Below the pieces are notes generated by a model. That model did not search any database, was not told the DNA's origin, and saw only the letters and a program-made list of their open reading frames with translations. Positions 23,259-31,910 of a DNA stretch of 64,000 nucleotides are shown here, piece after piece. The DNA lies in assembly GCA_963848205.1 (NCBI GenBank), contig CAWKCV010000003.1, positions 310,001-374,000 of the forward strand, read 5' to 3'. This stretch comes from BOG-908 sp963848205 (GTDB lineage Bacteria > Pseudomonadota > Alphaproteobacteria > Acetobacterales > Acetobacteraceae). Positions within the stretch are counted from its first letter, which is position 1. Each line of letters starts with the position of its first letter. The translations under genes and the position numbers were made by a program.

Positions 23259-24235
23259 TTGGGTGCTCCAGGCAGGGTGGCGGGGTCGACGACAGGGCCC
23301 CAGCTGACCGGGTAGGTGGGCACCAGGCCGTGATGCTGTCCCCAGAGATACCAGTTATCCACGACGGTTCCAGTGAGAAGGATGCCTATGCCACCGCAAA
23401 GTGGGCAGAGAACGGCAAACCACCAGGCCCAGCGATGGATGCTTTCGGCCGTGGCGCAGAAGCCCATCGTCCAGCGCCAGAACAACCCGCCGCGCTCGAA
23501 GGCCGTGCCGCGATCGACGATCTGCTCGAGCTCGCGCTCGGCGCCGTAGCGGCTGGTGGCCAGGATGGTCGCGCCGTGCATGGCGAAGAGCAAGGTGGAG
23601 CCATAGAGAAACACGATCGAGAGCATGTGGAAGGGGTTATAGAACAGGTTGCCGTAGCGCAGGGAGAAAGCGGCGGTCCAGTCCAGATGGGGGAAGATGC
23701 CGAACGGGACGGCTTCGGCCCAGGAGCCCATCAGCAGCGGGCGGATGAAGCCGAGCACGAGATAGAGCCAGATGGCCGCGCCGAATGCCCAGGCGGTGTG
23801 GGTGCCGAGGCCGAGTGCCCGGGCGCGCAGATAGATGCGTGTCCACCACAGCAAGATCGAGGCGGTGAGGAAGAAGCCGGCCATCAGCCACCAGCCGCCT
23901 TGGGCGAGCGGCGGAAAGTGCAGGCCGTTCGACGGTGCCGGCGGTTCGAGTGCCAGCCAGGGTAATTGCCGGATGAACTGCACCGGATCCCAGTTCACCG
24001 ATGCCCACATGTTCAGGCCGATGATCTCGAACGCGATGAAGCCGCAGATCAGTGCCGCAAGACCGCTGACACCGAGATAGATCGGGCCGACCTGTGCGTC
24101 GCCGAGGCGGCCGAACAGATGGTTGAAGCCCGGTTTGCTGCTGCGCGAGAATGCGGAGTGCGCTTCGATCGGGGTGCCGGCGTAGAGCGGGCCACGCACC
24201 TGCAGGCGGGTGAAGATGTTCTGATACTCGGCCAT
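23255..24235 (-). CDS. pufM: Photosynthetic reaction-centre M subunit
   Basis: The 326-residue protein has five membrane helices and binds half of the special pair, an accessory bacteriochlorophyll, the primary quinone site and the non-haem iron. Ligands by Rhodobacter numbering are visible: His182 in FPHLDW, His202 in YNPFHMLS, Tyr210 in IVFLYGS, His219 in AMHGATI, Glu234 in ERELEQI and His266 in SIHRWAWW. The C-terminus is extended past the last helix (HHGLVPTYPVSWGPVVDPAT), as in reaction centres with a bound cytochrome. It follows pufL by 71 bases and overlaps pufC. Confidence 0.98.
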   Translation of the reverse strand: MAEYQNIFTRLQVRGPLYAGTPIEAHSAFSRSSKPGFNHLFGRLGDAQVGPIYLGVSGLAALICGFIAFEIIGLNMWASVNWDPVQFIRQLPWLALEPPAPSNGLHFPPLAQGGWWLMAGFFLTASILLWWTRIYLRARALGLGTHTAWAFGAAIWLYLVLGFIRPLLMGSWAEAVPFGIFPHLDWTAAFSLRYGNLFYNPFHMLSIVFLYGSTLLFAMHGATILATSRYGAERELEQIVDRGTAFERGGLFWRWTMGFCATAESIHRWAWWFAVLCPLCGGIGILLTGTVVDNWYLWGQHHGLVPTYPVSWGPVVDPATLPGAPK

Positions 24236-24306
24236 GACGGCTAGTTCCTCTTGATTTCGGCCCTTAGGCCTCGGCCTTCTTTATCGGGCTTGCGCGATCG
24301 GCGTCG

Positions 24307-25131
24307 TCATCTCCAGATCGGGAGATTGAGCCACCAGCCCCACCAGGCCGGCCAGCCGCCGGTCCAGAACGGGCCGCTGATGATGATGCACACCGCACTC
24401 CAGAAGCCGGCCGACAGGGCCAGGAACAATCCCAGGCGATGGATGCCGAGCGTGCCGATGGAGTAGCCGATGATGTCGCGGAAGAAGGTATTTTCGTGTT
24501 CCGCGGTTTTCACCATTTCGCCCTTCGGCGGATTGGCGGCCGAGAGCACCAGCGAGCCGTGCAGCGACAGAGCAAGCGTCGTCGTGAAGAAGAACGAGAC
24601 GGCCAGCATGTGCGCCGGGTTATAATGGAAATGCAGATACTGGTAGCCGGTATTGGACACCCAATCGAGATGCGAGAGGATGCCGTAGGGGAAGCCGTAA
24701 CCCCAGGCGCCCATCAGCACCGGACGGATGACGACGAGCGACACGTAGGCGAAAATCGCCACGCTGAACGCGAACGGCACGTGATAGCCCATGCCGAGCT
24801 TGCGCGATATTTCGACTTGTCTCAGTGCCCAGGAGCAGAAAGCGCCGATGGCGCAGATGGTTATTGCCTGCCATAGGCCGCCGTCCTTGATCGGCGCGAA
24901 GCCCAGCCCGTAGCTGAGATCGGGCGGCGCGATATTGATGCGCCACACATTCCAGGTATGCCCGAGCACTGCGCCATACAGGATGAGCAGCGTGCCGAGC
25001 GAGGCAAAGAAGGCGGTGGTGACACCGAAGAGGCCGACATAGAACGGGCCGATCCAGAAATCGAAAAGATCTCCGCCCAGTAGGGTGCCTCCCCTGACGC
25101 GGTACTTACCTTCGAAACTCAGCATCGCCAT
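24307..25131 (-). CDS. pufL: Photosynthetic reaction-centre L subunit
   Basis: The 274-residue protein aligns without gaps to Rhodobacter PufL in its first 175 residues. His153 (SHLDW), His168 (FHYNP), His173 (NPAHM), His190 (LHGSLV) and His230 (GIHRLG) are all present. His168 matters because Acidiphilium, which uses Zn-bacteriochlorophyll, has Glu there; this organism should use ordinary Mg pigment. Start ATG 25131 (MAMLSFEGKYRV) matches the family N-terminus and has GGGAG nine bases upstream; the frame is open to 25158. Two hairpins separate it from pufA. Confidence 0.98.
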   Translation of the reverse strand: MAMLSFEGKYRVRGGTLLGGDLFDFWIGPFYVGLFGVTTAFFASLGTLLILYGAVLGHTWNVWRINIAPPDLSYGLGFAPIKDGGLWQAITICAIGAFCSWALRQVEISRKLGMGYHVPFAFSVAIFAYVSLVVIRPVLMGAWGYGFPYGILSHLDWVSNTGYQYLHFHYNPAHMLAVSFFFTTTLALSLHGSLVLSAANPPKGEMVKTAEHENTFFRDIIGYSIGTLGIHRLGLFLALSAGFWSAVCIIISGPFWTGGWPAWWGWWLNLPIWR

Positions 25132-25155
25132 GGCCAGACACTCCCGGTCGTAATG

Positions 25156-25223
25156 CACGCGGGCCTTGAGCGGCCTGCGTGTGGAACTAGCGGCGGCGAA
25201 CGGATGCCAAACCGATCGCCGCC
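25156..25223 (-). promoter_or_regulatory. Two intercistronic hairpins between pufA and pufL
   Basis: Bases 25192-25199 and 25216-25223 form a perfect 8-base-pair stem (GGCGGCGA/TCGCCGCC). Bases 25156-25165 and 25172-25181 form a second stem (CACGCGGGCC/GGCCTGCGTG, with one mismatch). In Rhodobacter, hairpins at this place protect the pufBA part of the message from 3' decay and give LH1 excess over reaction centre; the same function is inferred here. Confidence 0.7.
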
Positions 25224-25233
25224 AATGATTAGG

Positions 25234-25419
25234 CTACTTTGCGGCTGGCGGCAGCGGCGCGAGCTGCTGCGTGACCATGCCGTGGTGCGGACCTTCGAGC
25301 CAGTTGAACCGATCCGTGCTGAGCAGGATGAAATGGATCAGCAAGGCGAGCACGAAGAGGAAGATCGACAGCGTCACGAGTACGCGGCGCGGATCGAACA
25401 GCAACCAAATGCGGAACAT
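25234..25419 (-). CDS. pufA: Light-harvesting 1 alpha polypeptide
   Basis: The 61-residue product has the LH1 alpha layout: N-terminal MFRIWLLFDPRRVL, one membrane helix (about residues 15-35) with the bacteriochlorophyll-binding His in LALLIHFILLST, then the aromatic FNWLEG. The polar tail ends in QQLAPLPPAAK. GGAGGG lies six bases before ATG 25419. It sits 13 bases after pufB. Confidence 0.95.
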   Translation of the reverse strand: MFRIWLLFDPRRVLVTLSIFLFVLALLIHFILLSTDRFNWLEGPHHGMVTQQLAPLPPAAK

Positions 25420-25432
25420 TCTACCCTCCCTC

Positions 25433-25666
25433 TCAGGTGAACAGGACGGCTGCGGTGTGCGCCAGGTGGTGCACGCCATCCAGCATCGATGTCTGGTAGC
25501 CGTTCACACCGGGCAACCATGGGCGCCACGTCCACACGAGAACATGGGCGACGATAGCGACGACCAGAAAGCCGATGAAGCTTTGGACGAAGATGCTGTG
25601 AAACTCTTTTGCTTCCATTTCCGTCAGCCCTGAAGCTGAAACGGACCGTCTTTGGACGTCCGACAT
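25433..25666 (-). CDS. pufB: Light-harvesting 1 beta polypeptide
   Basis: The 77-residue protein has the LH1 beta signature: SGLTEMEAKEFHSIFVQSF with the N-terminal His, one membrane helix with VAIVAHVLVWTWRPWLPG containing the bacteriochlorophyll-ligating His, then a longer-than-usual tail (GYQTSMLDGVHHLAHTAAVLFT). Typical beta chains end soon after the WxPWxPG motif, so about 24 extra residues are present here. GGAGG precedes the ATG by about nine bases. The 153-base gap between bchZ and pufB contains no pufQ and shows only a short hairpin near 25687-25707. Confidence 0.93.
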   Translation of the reverse strand: MSDVQRRSVSASGLTEMEAKEFHSIFVQSFIGFLVVAIVAHVLVWTWRPWLPGVNGYQTSMLDGVHHLAHTAAVLFT

Positions 25667-25819
25667 GTCAAGTAACCTCCGTGCATTGCCGCGCTGATCC
25701 CGCGCGGCCGGGAACCCAATGCCGAAGGACGGCAGGGCTGGTCTCCGCCCGGCAGTGCCGGTCGGTTCTGTGGAAGCAGCGCATGTGCGCCGGCTTCGAA
25801 CTGGTGATGGAGTGCGGCA

Positions 25820-27265
25820 TCATGTGTGTGCCAACTCCAAAGAAGCCCTGACGCGCTCGGCCGAGATACGGCCTTCGCGGGCGGCGCGTGCGTCCTGCTC
25901 CACACGATCGCGCAGGCGGCGTGCGGCCGAGATGCGGACGATGAAGGGTTCGCGTTCCACCTGCGCGTCGAGATGGGCGAGCGCATCCTCGTCCCATGGC
26001 GGTGCGGCGTGGTCGCGGGCCGGTGTGGGATCGACGCGATCCATCTCGGTCGCCAGCGGCAGGATATGGAACAGCGCATCGAACAGCGCGTTGCAATATT
26101 CCTGAACGATCCAGGTGGCACCTGCATATCCCATGAACGGGGTGCCGGTGGCGCGACGGATGATCGCACCCGGAAACGAGGCCGGGATGAACATGCAGCG
26201 CGCGCCGAGTTCGGCGGCATACATGCGTTCGTTGAAGGAGCCGTAAAGCACCAAAGGCGGGCTTGCTTTGAGTGCGGCGCGGACGGCTTTGTTGTCGGGC
26301 TTGGTGCCGGCGGTGCGCGAGAAGGCGAATGTGCAGGGGATGCCCATCTCGTCTTCGAGAAACTGGCGGATGCCGCGTGAATAGGTGTCGGTGGCGACGA
26401 TGGCGAAGCTGGCGGTGGCGAAGAAATCCTGCGTGACGCTGCGCCAGAGATCCCAGATCGGCTTGATGGTTGTGTGCTTCTCGGCCTCGATGAACGGCTC
26501 GGGATCGATCCCGGCGAGCTCGCCCAAGGTGCGCAGGAAATTCGTGGTGGCGAAAATGCCGATCGGTGCCTGCAGATACGGGCGGTCGAGCGCTTCGCAC
26601 AGCTTGCGGCCGAATTCGCGATACATGCAGATATTGACGTCGGCGTCGGGCAGGCGGGCGATATCGTCGATATGCGAGCCGAGCGGGAAGACCATGTTGA
26701 TCTCGCAGCCGATGCCTTCGACGAGGCGGCGAATTTCGGCGAGGTCTGACGGCATGTTGAACGTGCCGTAGATCGGCCCGATGATGTTGACGCGTGGCTT
26801 GACGCCCTCGGCACGTGCGGGACGCGGCCTGATCTTGGCTTTCTTGGAGCCAAATTCGGTCCACAGCCAGTAGATCGCGCGGTCGGCGGCCTGCCATTGG
26901 TCTTCGTCGATGGTGCGCGGAATGAAGCGGAGGAGATTGCTGCCTTCGGGTGTGACGCCGCCGCCGATCATTTCGGCGATGCTGCCGGTGACGACGACGG
27001 CGGGCAGGTCCTGGTCGCCGGCGAGTGCAGCGCGGCGCATCGCACCTTCGGTGCCGTCCATCGAGAGATTGTCTTCCGACAAGCCCGTGACGGCGACTGG
27101 CAATTCGTGCGGCGGCAAACCGTCGGTGTAATGCAGCACGGCGGTGACGGGCAGGTTCTCGCAGCCGACGGGACCGTCGACGATGACGCGCAGGCCACGC
27201 ACGGCGGAGAACGCATAGACGGCGCCCCAATAGCCGCCGGCGCGATCGTGGTCGAGAACGAGCAT
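25820..27265 (-). CDS. bchZ: Chlorophyllide a reductase subunit Z
   Basis: The 481-residue subunit forms the NifDK-like catalytic core of chlorophyllide a reductase together with BchY. The complex reduces ring B (C7=C8) with electrons from BchX. The N-terminus has DHDRAGGYWGAVYAFSAVRG and GPVGCENLPVTAVLHYTD, which holds the cluster-ligand Cys; GTFNMPSDLAEIRRLVEGIG follows in the middle. The ATG begins immediately after the bchY stop codon, with no spacer. Length is in the normal range for the family (about 480-490). Confidence 0.97.
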   Translation of the reverse strand: MLVLDHDRAGGYWGAVYAFSAVRGLRVIVDGPVGCENLPVTAVLHYTDGLPPHELPVAVTGLSEDNLSMDGTEGAMRRAALAGDQDLPAVVVTGSIAEMIGGGVTPEGSNLLRFIPRTIDEDQWQAADRAIYWLWTEFGSKKAKIRPRPARAEGVKPRVNIIGPIYGTFNMPSDLAEIRRLVEGIGCEINMVFPLGSHIDDIARLPDADVNICMYREFGRKLCEALDRPYLQAPIGIFATTNFLRTLGELAGIDPEPFIEAEKHTTIKPIWDLWRSVTQDFFATASFAIVATDTYSRGIRQFLEDEMGIPCTFAFSRTAGTKPDNKAVRAALKASPPLVLYGSFNERMYAAELGARCMFIPASFPGAIIRRATGTPFMGYAGATWIVQEYCNALFDALFHILPLATEMDRVDPTPARDHAAPPWDEDALAHLDAQVEREPFIVRISAARRLRDRVEQDARAAREGRISAERVRASLELAHT

Positions 27266-28762
27266 CTAGGTTCCCACCGCTTCAAGCGCGCGTGCTTTTG
27301 CCGCGCGTGCGCGGCGCATGCGGTCGCGCGCACCAGGCGGCTCTACTGGTTTGGCGGTCCAGCCATAGCCGGACGCATCTCCCGTGCCCACGCCTTCGAA
27401 GAACGAGACCATGCGGGCAAAACGAGGTGCGCCGCGCGTCTGTGCGGCGACGATGGCGGCCAGTGCGCCGGCGCCCGGCGCACCGAACAACGGGCGGGCG
27501 GAGACCATGTTGGTAAAATACAGCGAGGGGATGCCGAGCTGTTTGGCTTTCTGCACCAGCGGCGTGGTGCCGATGGCGAGGTCGGGGCGCACATCTTCCA
27601 TCGCGCAGATATCCTGCTCGAGAGAGGCGCGGAACTGCACATGCGTGCCGCGCGATTGCAACCATACAAGATCGGCTTCGGCCCATTCGGTGCGCGGACA
27701 TGCGGTGCCGACATAGGGGATTTCGGCGCCCGCTTCGATCAGCAGGCGGGCGACGAGCAGTTCGCTGCCTTCGTAGCCGGAGAGCGTGATGCGCGCAGCG
27801 ATCGGGTTGGCGGCGAGTGCGGCGCGGATTGCCGGCAAGGCCGCATTCTTGGCGGCTTCGACCTGAGCTTGGCCGATATTGCCAGCGCGACCGACGGATT
27901 CCAGCCAGGCGGCAGTGCCTTCGACGCCGACCGGGCCGGAGCCCACGACAGGGCGGCCGGCGGCGCGGAATTCGCGCACGGAGGCTGTGTAGAACGGGTG
28001 GGTTGCGGATGCCACGCTGCAATCGAGGGCGGCGTAGAGGTCGCGCCATTCGCGGCAAGGCAATGTGGGTGCGAGCGCCATGCCCATCGGTGCCAGCAGC
28101 GCGCCTACGGTCGGCGGATCGGCGGGGAAGAATTCGCCGAGCATGGCGACGGTCGGCTGTTCGTGCAGCACGCGCGGGCGGGCGACGGGGCCTGCTTCGG
28201 CCTCGTTGCGGGCGTAGCGCAGCATGGCGCCGGTCAGCACGTCCTTGGCTTCTGCATGGGTGGGCACGCCGAAACCGGGCACGTCGATGCCGATGATCCT
28301 GACGCCGTCGATCTCTTTGGGCAGCAGGTCGAGCGGCACGCCGGATGCGGTCGGCACGCAGAGGTTGATCACCACGACAGCATCGTAGTCGGCCGGCTTG
28401 GCAGTCTCGAAGACGGCATCGCGGATGTCTTCGAACAATTGGCCGCGGACCAGCGTCTCCGAATTGAACGGCACATAGCCGACGCTGCGGCGGGCACCGT
28501 AGAAATGCGAGGTGAAAGTGAGGCCATACACGCAGCAGGCCGAGCCGGACAGGATGGTGGCGACGCGGCGCATGCGCAGGCCTACGCGCAGGGAGCCGAA
28601 GGCCGGGCACATCGATTGCGGCTGGTCATGCGGGCCGCGCGGATAATCGGCCTGCAGGCGCTGCATCGCCTCGGATTTGCCGGCCGCACTTGCAGCCTCC
28701 AGCAAGCGCCCGCGTCCGCCGTGGCAGCCGCCTTCGCTCGCGACGGGTGGAAGACTATCCAT
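27266..28762 (-). CDS. bchY: Chlorophyllide a reductase subunit Y
   Basis: The 498-residue product is the second NifDK-like subunit of chlorophyllide a reductase. Cluster ligands are in QSMCPAFGSLRVGLRM, SGSACCVYGLTFTSHFYGA and VVINLCVPTASGVPLDLLP. ATG 28762 lies two bases after the bchX stop and gives the N-terminus MDSLPPVASEGGCHGG; the open frame upstream runs through bchX and lacks family similarity. It is followed directly by bchZ. Confidence 0.97.
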   Translation of the reverse strand: MDSLPPVASEGGCHGGRGRLLEAASAAGKSEAMQRLQADYPRGPHDQPQSMCPAFGSLRVGLRMRRVATILSGSACCVYGLTFTSHFYGARRSVGYVPFNSETLVRGQLFEDIRDAVFETAKPADYDAVVVINLCVPTASGVPLDLLPKEIDGVRIIGIDVPGFGVPTHAEAKDVLTGAMLRYARNEAEAGPVARPRVLHEQPTVAMLGEFFPADPPTVGALLAPMGMALAPTLPCREWRDLYAALDCSVASATHPFYTASVREFRAAGRPVVGSGPVGVEGTAAWLESVGRAGNIGQAQVEAAKNAALPAIRAALAANPIAARITLSGYEGSELLVARLLIEAGAEIPYVGTACPRTEWAEADLVWLQSRGTHVQFRASLEQDICAMEDVRPDLAIGTTPLVQKAKQLGIPSLYFTNMVSARPLFGAPGAGALAAIVAAQTRGAPRFARMVSFFEGVGTGDASGYGWTAKPVEPPGARDRMRRARAAKARALEAVGT

Positions 28763-28764
28763 GC

Positions 28765-29784
28765 TCACGCGCCCTCGTAGATCACTTCGAGCGAGGCTTT
28801 GTTGGAGACGGTCAGCGGGCACATGTCCTCTTCGGTCGCCGGGATCAGCGTCACGCCACGGCCGACCGCATCGCCCTTGAACAGATCGAGCAGTTTCTCG
28901 TGGGTGAGCGGATTCGGCCGCACGGGCGGCGCTTCGGCGACCTGCTCGGCAAGCTGTTCGAACATCGGTGCCCAACGGCCGCCGGGCGTGCCGATGATTT
29001 CGTAATTCGCGCTCTTGCGGCGGATATCGTCGTCGGCGGGAATGGCGCTGAGCACCGGGATGCCGACCGCTTCGGCAAACGCATGCGCCTCTCCGGTGCC
29101 GTCATCCTTGTTGATGACCATGCCGGCGACACCGACATTGCCGCCGAGCTTGCGGAAGTAGTCCACAGCCGAGCAGACATTGTTGGCGACGTAGAGCGAT
29201 TGCAGATCGTTGCTGGCGACGACGATGACTTTCTGGCACATGTCGCGCGCGATCGGCAGGCCGAAGCCGCCGCACACCACGTCGCCGAGGAAGTCGAGCA
29301 GGACGTAATCGAAGCCCCATTCGTGGAAGCCGAGCTTCTCGAGCAGCTCGAAACCGTGGATGATGCCGCGGCCGCCGCAACCGCGTCCGACTTCGGGGCC
29401 GCCGAGTTCCATGGCGTAGACGCCATCGCGCTTGAAGCACACATCGCCGATGGCCACCGCTTCGCCGGCGAGTTTCTTCTTCGACGACGTCTCGATGATC
29501 GTGGGGCAGGAGCGGCCGCCGAACAGCAGGCTGGTCGTGTCGCTTTTCGGATCGCAGCCGATGAGCAGCACGCGCTTGCCCTGCTGCGCCATCATGTAGC
29601 TTAGATTGGCGAGCGTGAAGCTCTTGCCGATGCCGCCCTTGCCGTAGATTGCGATGATCTGCGTTTCTTTCTTGGCGGGCGCTGTGGAGACAGCATCCGG
29701 CTCGATGGCAGCCTCCTGCCGCAAGGCATCGGCCATGCTGCTGTGTGCGGTGGCGGGCGTGGGCGGGCTCACGTGTGCATTCAT
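28765..29784 (-). CDS. bchX: Chlorophyllide a reductase iron protein X
   Basis: The 339-residue NifH-like ATPase passes electrons to BchYZ. The P-loop is AIYGKGGIGKSFTLANLSYM (near residue 46-65), followed by GCDPKSDTTSLLFGG. The two 4Fe-4S ligand cysteines are in DVCFKRDGVYAMELGGPEVGR / GRGCGGRG and DFLGDVVCGGFGLPIARDMC. ATG 29784 overlaps the bchC stop (ATGA), which favours it over an in-frame ATG at 29799. The Ala/Thr-rich N-terminal 40 residues are a family-typical extension. Confidence 0.97.
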   Translation of the reverse strand: MNAHVSPPTPATAHSSMADALRQEAAIEPDAVSTAPAKKETQIIAIYGKGGIGKSFTLANLSYMMAQQGKRVLLIGCDPKSDTTSLLFGGRSCPTIIETSSKKKLAGEAVAIGDVCFKRDGVYAMELGGPEVGRGCGGRGIIHGFELLEKLGFHEWGFDYVLLDFLGDVVCGGFGLPIARDMCQKVIVVASNDLQSLYVANNVCSAVDYFRKLGGNVGVAGMVINKDDGTGEAHAFAEAVGIPVLSAIPADDDIRRKSANYEIIGTPGGRWAPMFEQLAEQVAEAPPVRPNPLTHEKLLDLFKGDAVGRGVTLIPATEEDMCPLTVSNKASLEVIYEGA

Positions 29785-30719
29785 GCCGCGTGTCTCCATT
29801 CGAGGATCATTTTCAGGCAGGCCGGATTGGCAAAGGCTTCGGCGTAGGCTTCGGGCGCGCGCTCAGCGTGTGCGCGATGCGTGATCAGCCCGTCGAGTGA
29901 AAGCGCGCCGTCGCCGGCGAGGCGGCAGACATGCGCCATGTCGGCTTGCTGCCATTGCGCGGCGATGAGGATGCGTGCCTCGCGCATGAAAGCGGCCGGG
30001 AACGCAAAGCTCATGCGCTCGCTGTAGAAACCTGCGAGCACGATGGTGCCGCCGGGTGCGAGGCGGGCCACGAGCGTATCGAGCACGTTCGCATCTCCGC
30101 TGGCGTCGCATGCGACTTTGTAGTCTCGGCGCGTATCGTCTTCGGGTGCGACGACAGGGTAGCCGAGCGCGCCGTCGCGTCGGCTGGCTTGCTGTTCCCA
30201 CACGACGGGGCTGCCACCGGCGGCGATGGTGAGGCGGGCGAGAAGCCGGCCGAGCGTGCCGTGTCCGACGATGAGTTCGGGCAATCCGGCGCCGGGCAAT
30301 GCGAGCGCGTGCCGTGCGGTGGCGGCCAGTGCCAGAAGAGTGGCCTGCTCGCCAGGGATGCGGCCGACATCGAGCACGCGCGCGCCGGCGGTGACGATGC
30401 GCGAGGCAGCGCCGCCGAACAGGCCGCGTATCTCGCCGTAGCAGTTTGCACCAGGCACGAACACAATCGTTCCAGGTGCCACGCCCGCATCAGGCCCGGC
30501 GTGGACAACGCGGCCGACCAACTCGTAGCCGGGCACCAGCGGGTAGCCCAGGCCGGGGAACGGCGGCATGCGGCCGGTGTAGAGCAGGCGCTCGGTTCCG
30601 GTGCTGATGCCGCTCCAGGCGATGTCGACGACGACGTCGGCAGCGGTGGGGGCGGTGAGCGGGATGGTTTGCAGGCCGAGTTGCTCGGGAGCGGTGAGGA
30701 CGATCGCGTCGGTGTTCAT
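29781..30719 (-). CDS. bchC: Bacteriochlorophyllide a dehydrogenase
   Basis: The 312-residue zinc-independent medium-chain dehydrogenase oxidises the 3-hydroxyethyl group of bacteriochlorophyllide to acetyl. Family segments are WSGISTGTERLLYTGRMPPF (about residues 35-54), GYPLVPGYELVGRVV and the nucleotide-binding VGHGTLGRLLARLTIAAG. It begins the bchCXYZ-puf part of the superoperon, 73 bases after crtF. A TGT-N12-ACA operator lies in that gap, so an additional promoter for bchC is likely. Confidence 0.95.
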   Translation of the reverse strand: MNTDAIVLTAPEQLGLQTIPLTAPTAADVVVDIAWSGISTGTERLLYTGRMPPFPGLGYPLVPGYELVGRVVHAGPDAGVAPGTIVFVPGANCYGEIRGLFGGAASRIVTAGARVLDVGRIPGEQATLLALAATARHALALPGAGLPELIVGHGTLGRLLARLTIAAGGSPVVWEQQASRRDGALGYPVVAPEDDTRRDYKVACDASGDANVLDTLVARLAPGGTIVLAGFYSERMSFAFPAAFMREARILIAAQWQQADMAHVCRLAGDGALSLDGLITHRAHAERAPEAYAEAFANPACLKMILEWRHAA

Positions 30720-30752
30720 CGTGTCCTCCCTGGTTTCCGGCGTTTCGTTATG

Positions 30753-30770
30753 TGTAAGCTTGCACTGACA
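30753..30770. promoter_or_regulatory. Putative PpsR/CrtJ operator between crtF and bchC
   Basis: TGTAAGCTTGCACTGACA is an exact TGT-N12-ACA site 34 bases upstream of bchC. The equivalent bchC promoter site is a classic CrtJ target in Rhodobacter capsulatus. It would control bchCXYZ-puf under oxygen. Confidence 0.65.
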
Positions 30771-30791
30771 GTTTGGGCAGTCAATCCAAAT

Positions 30792-31910
30792 TTACACTTT
30801 TGCGACCAGGACGCTGACGAGGAGTGGCGTGTTGGTCGGCAGGCGGCGCACGTCGGTGAAGCCGGCGCCACGCAGAAGGCTTGTGAGTTCGGCCGCGCTG
30901 CGCGGGCGGCCGCGCCCCATGGCGAGCAGGTAGAAGCCGAAATAGGCGTCGCCCATGCGTGCGGCGCCGGCGGTCTCGGCCATCGGCTCGGCCAGCAGGA
31001 GCGTGCCGCGTGGTGGCAGCGCGTTTCGGGCGGCGCGCAGGAGAGCGCGTGCGTCGTCGTCGTCGTGGTCGTGGACGACGCGGACGAGGGTGATCAGGTC
31101 GGCGCCTTGCGGGAGCGACTCGGTGTGGAAATCGCCGCGTATGGTCTGCGCGCGGCGGGCGAGGCCGTTTGCGTGGAAAGCCGCGTCGGCGCGGTCGGCG
31201 ACGGCGGGCAGGTCGAACAGCATGAGCGCCAGGTCGGGCGCGCGCGCGGCGGCTTCGGTGAGAAAAGCGCCCTCGCCGCCGCCGACATCGAGCACGCGCC
31301 GGTGACGGGCGATGTCGTAGGCATCGAGGATTTCGCCGGCCACCAGCTTCTGCGAGGCAGCCATCAGCATCGAGTAGGCCGCGACGTCTTCTGGTGTGGC
31401 GTCGGCACGGTAGGCCCAGTAGCCGGACAATTTTGGCGAGGTTTGGCCGCGCAGGAGGGCGACCGGGTCGGCGAGATCGTCGTAGAGCACGCGATGGTGG
31501 GCGACCATGGCGGCAACGCCTGGGTTGCCGATCAGCGCGGCACCAAGCGAGCCCAGGGCATAGCGGTTGCCGCGCTTGCGCGCGACAAGGCGCAGGGCGA
31601 CGCAGGCGTCGAGCAGGCGGCGTGCGGCGGGCGCGCTCAGGTCGAGACGGCGCGCGGCCTCGTCGGCGGTGAGCGGGCCGGCGGCGAGGAGGTCGTAGAG
31701 GCCGAGTTCGAGGCTCGCGTGCAGGATCTGCGTGTAGACGAAGCCGGCGCACAGATCGAACAGCTCGGACGTGCGCTTGCGGGCGATCCCGCGGGTGAGC
31801 GGGAAGCGGGCGGCCCAGCTGCGGAAGCCGGGTTTGGCGATGATCTGGGCGATCGACGGCAGGCGTGGCGCCCGGGCTGATCCCGGGATGGCGGGCGCCT
31901 CAGGCGGCAT
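30792..31910 (-). CDS. crtF: Hydroxyneurosporene/demethylspheroidene O-methyltransferase
   Basis: The 372-residue product is a SAM-dependent O-methyltransferase of the plant-type (winged-helix dimerisation plus Rossmann) family. It methylates the C1 hydroxyl of acyclic carotenoids such as spheroidene or spirilloxanthin precursors. N-terminal ELFDLCAGFVYTQILHASLE (residues about 49-68) and the SAM motif VLDVGGGEGAFLTEAAAR (about 206-223) are diagnostic; RVVHDHDDDDARALL holds the catalytic-type His. Its ATG overlaps the crtE 3' end by 11 bases. It sits between crtE and bchC as in other purple bacteria. Confidence 0.95.
   Translation of the reverse strand: MPPEAPAIPGSARAPRLPSIAQIIAKPGFRSWAARFPLTRGIARKRTSELFDLCAGFVYTQILHASLELGLYDLLAAGPLTADEAARRLDLSAPAARRLLDACVALRLVARKRGNRYALGSLGAALIGNPGVAAMVAHHRVLYDDLADPVALLRGQTSPKLSGYWAYRADATPEDVAAYSMLMAASQKLVAGEILDAYDIARHRRVLDVGGGEGAFLTEAAARAPDLALMLFDLPAVADRADAAFHANGLARRAQTIRGDFHTESLPQGADLITLVRVVHDHDDDDARALLRAARNALPPRGTLLLAEPMAETAGAARMGDAYFGFYLLAMGRGRPRSAAELTSLLRGAGFTDVRRLPTNTPLLVSVLVAKV

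Noticed and set aside
24307..25131. Zn-bacteriochlorophyll (Acidiphilium-type) reaction centre
   Set aside because: PufL residue 168 is His, not Glu, and the chelatase genes look intact.
25667..25819. A pufQ gene between bchZ and pufB
   Set aside because: The 153-base gap contains no open frame with a membrane segment of PufQ type; only a weak hairpin is present.
26897..28780. Plus-strand open frame of 627 codons opposite bchZ and bchY
   Set aside because: Both minus-strand genes are certain by motif and operon order; this is a compositional shadow.
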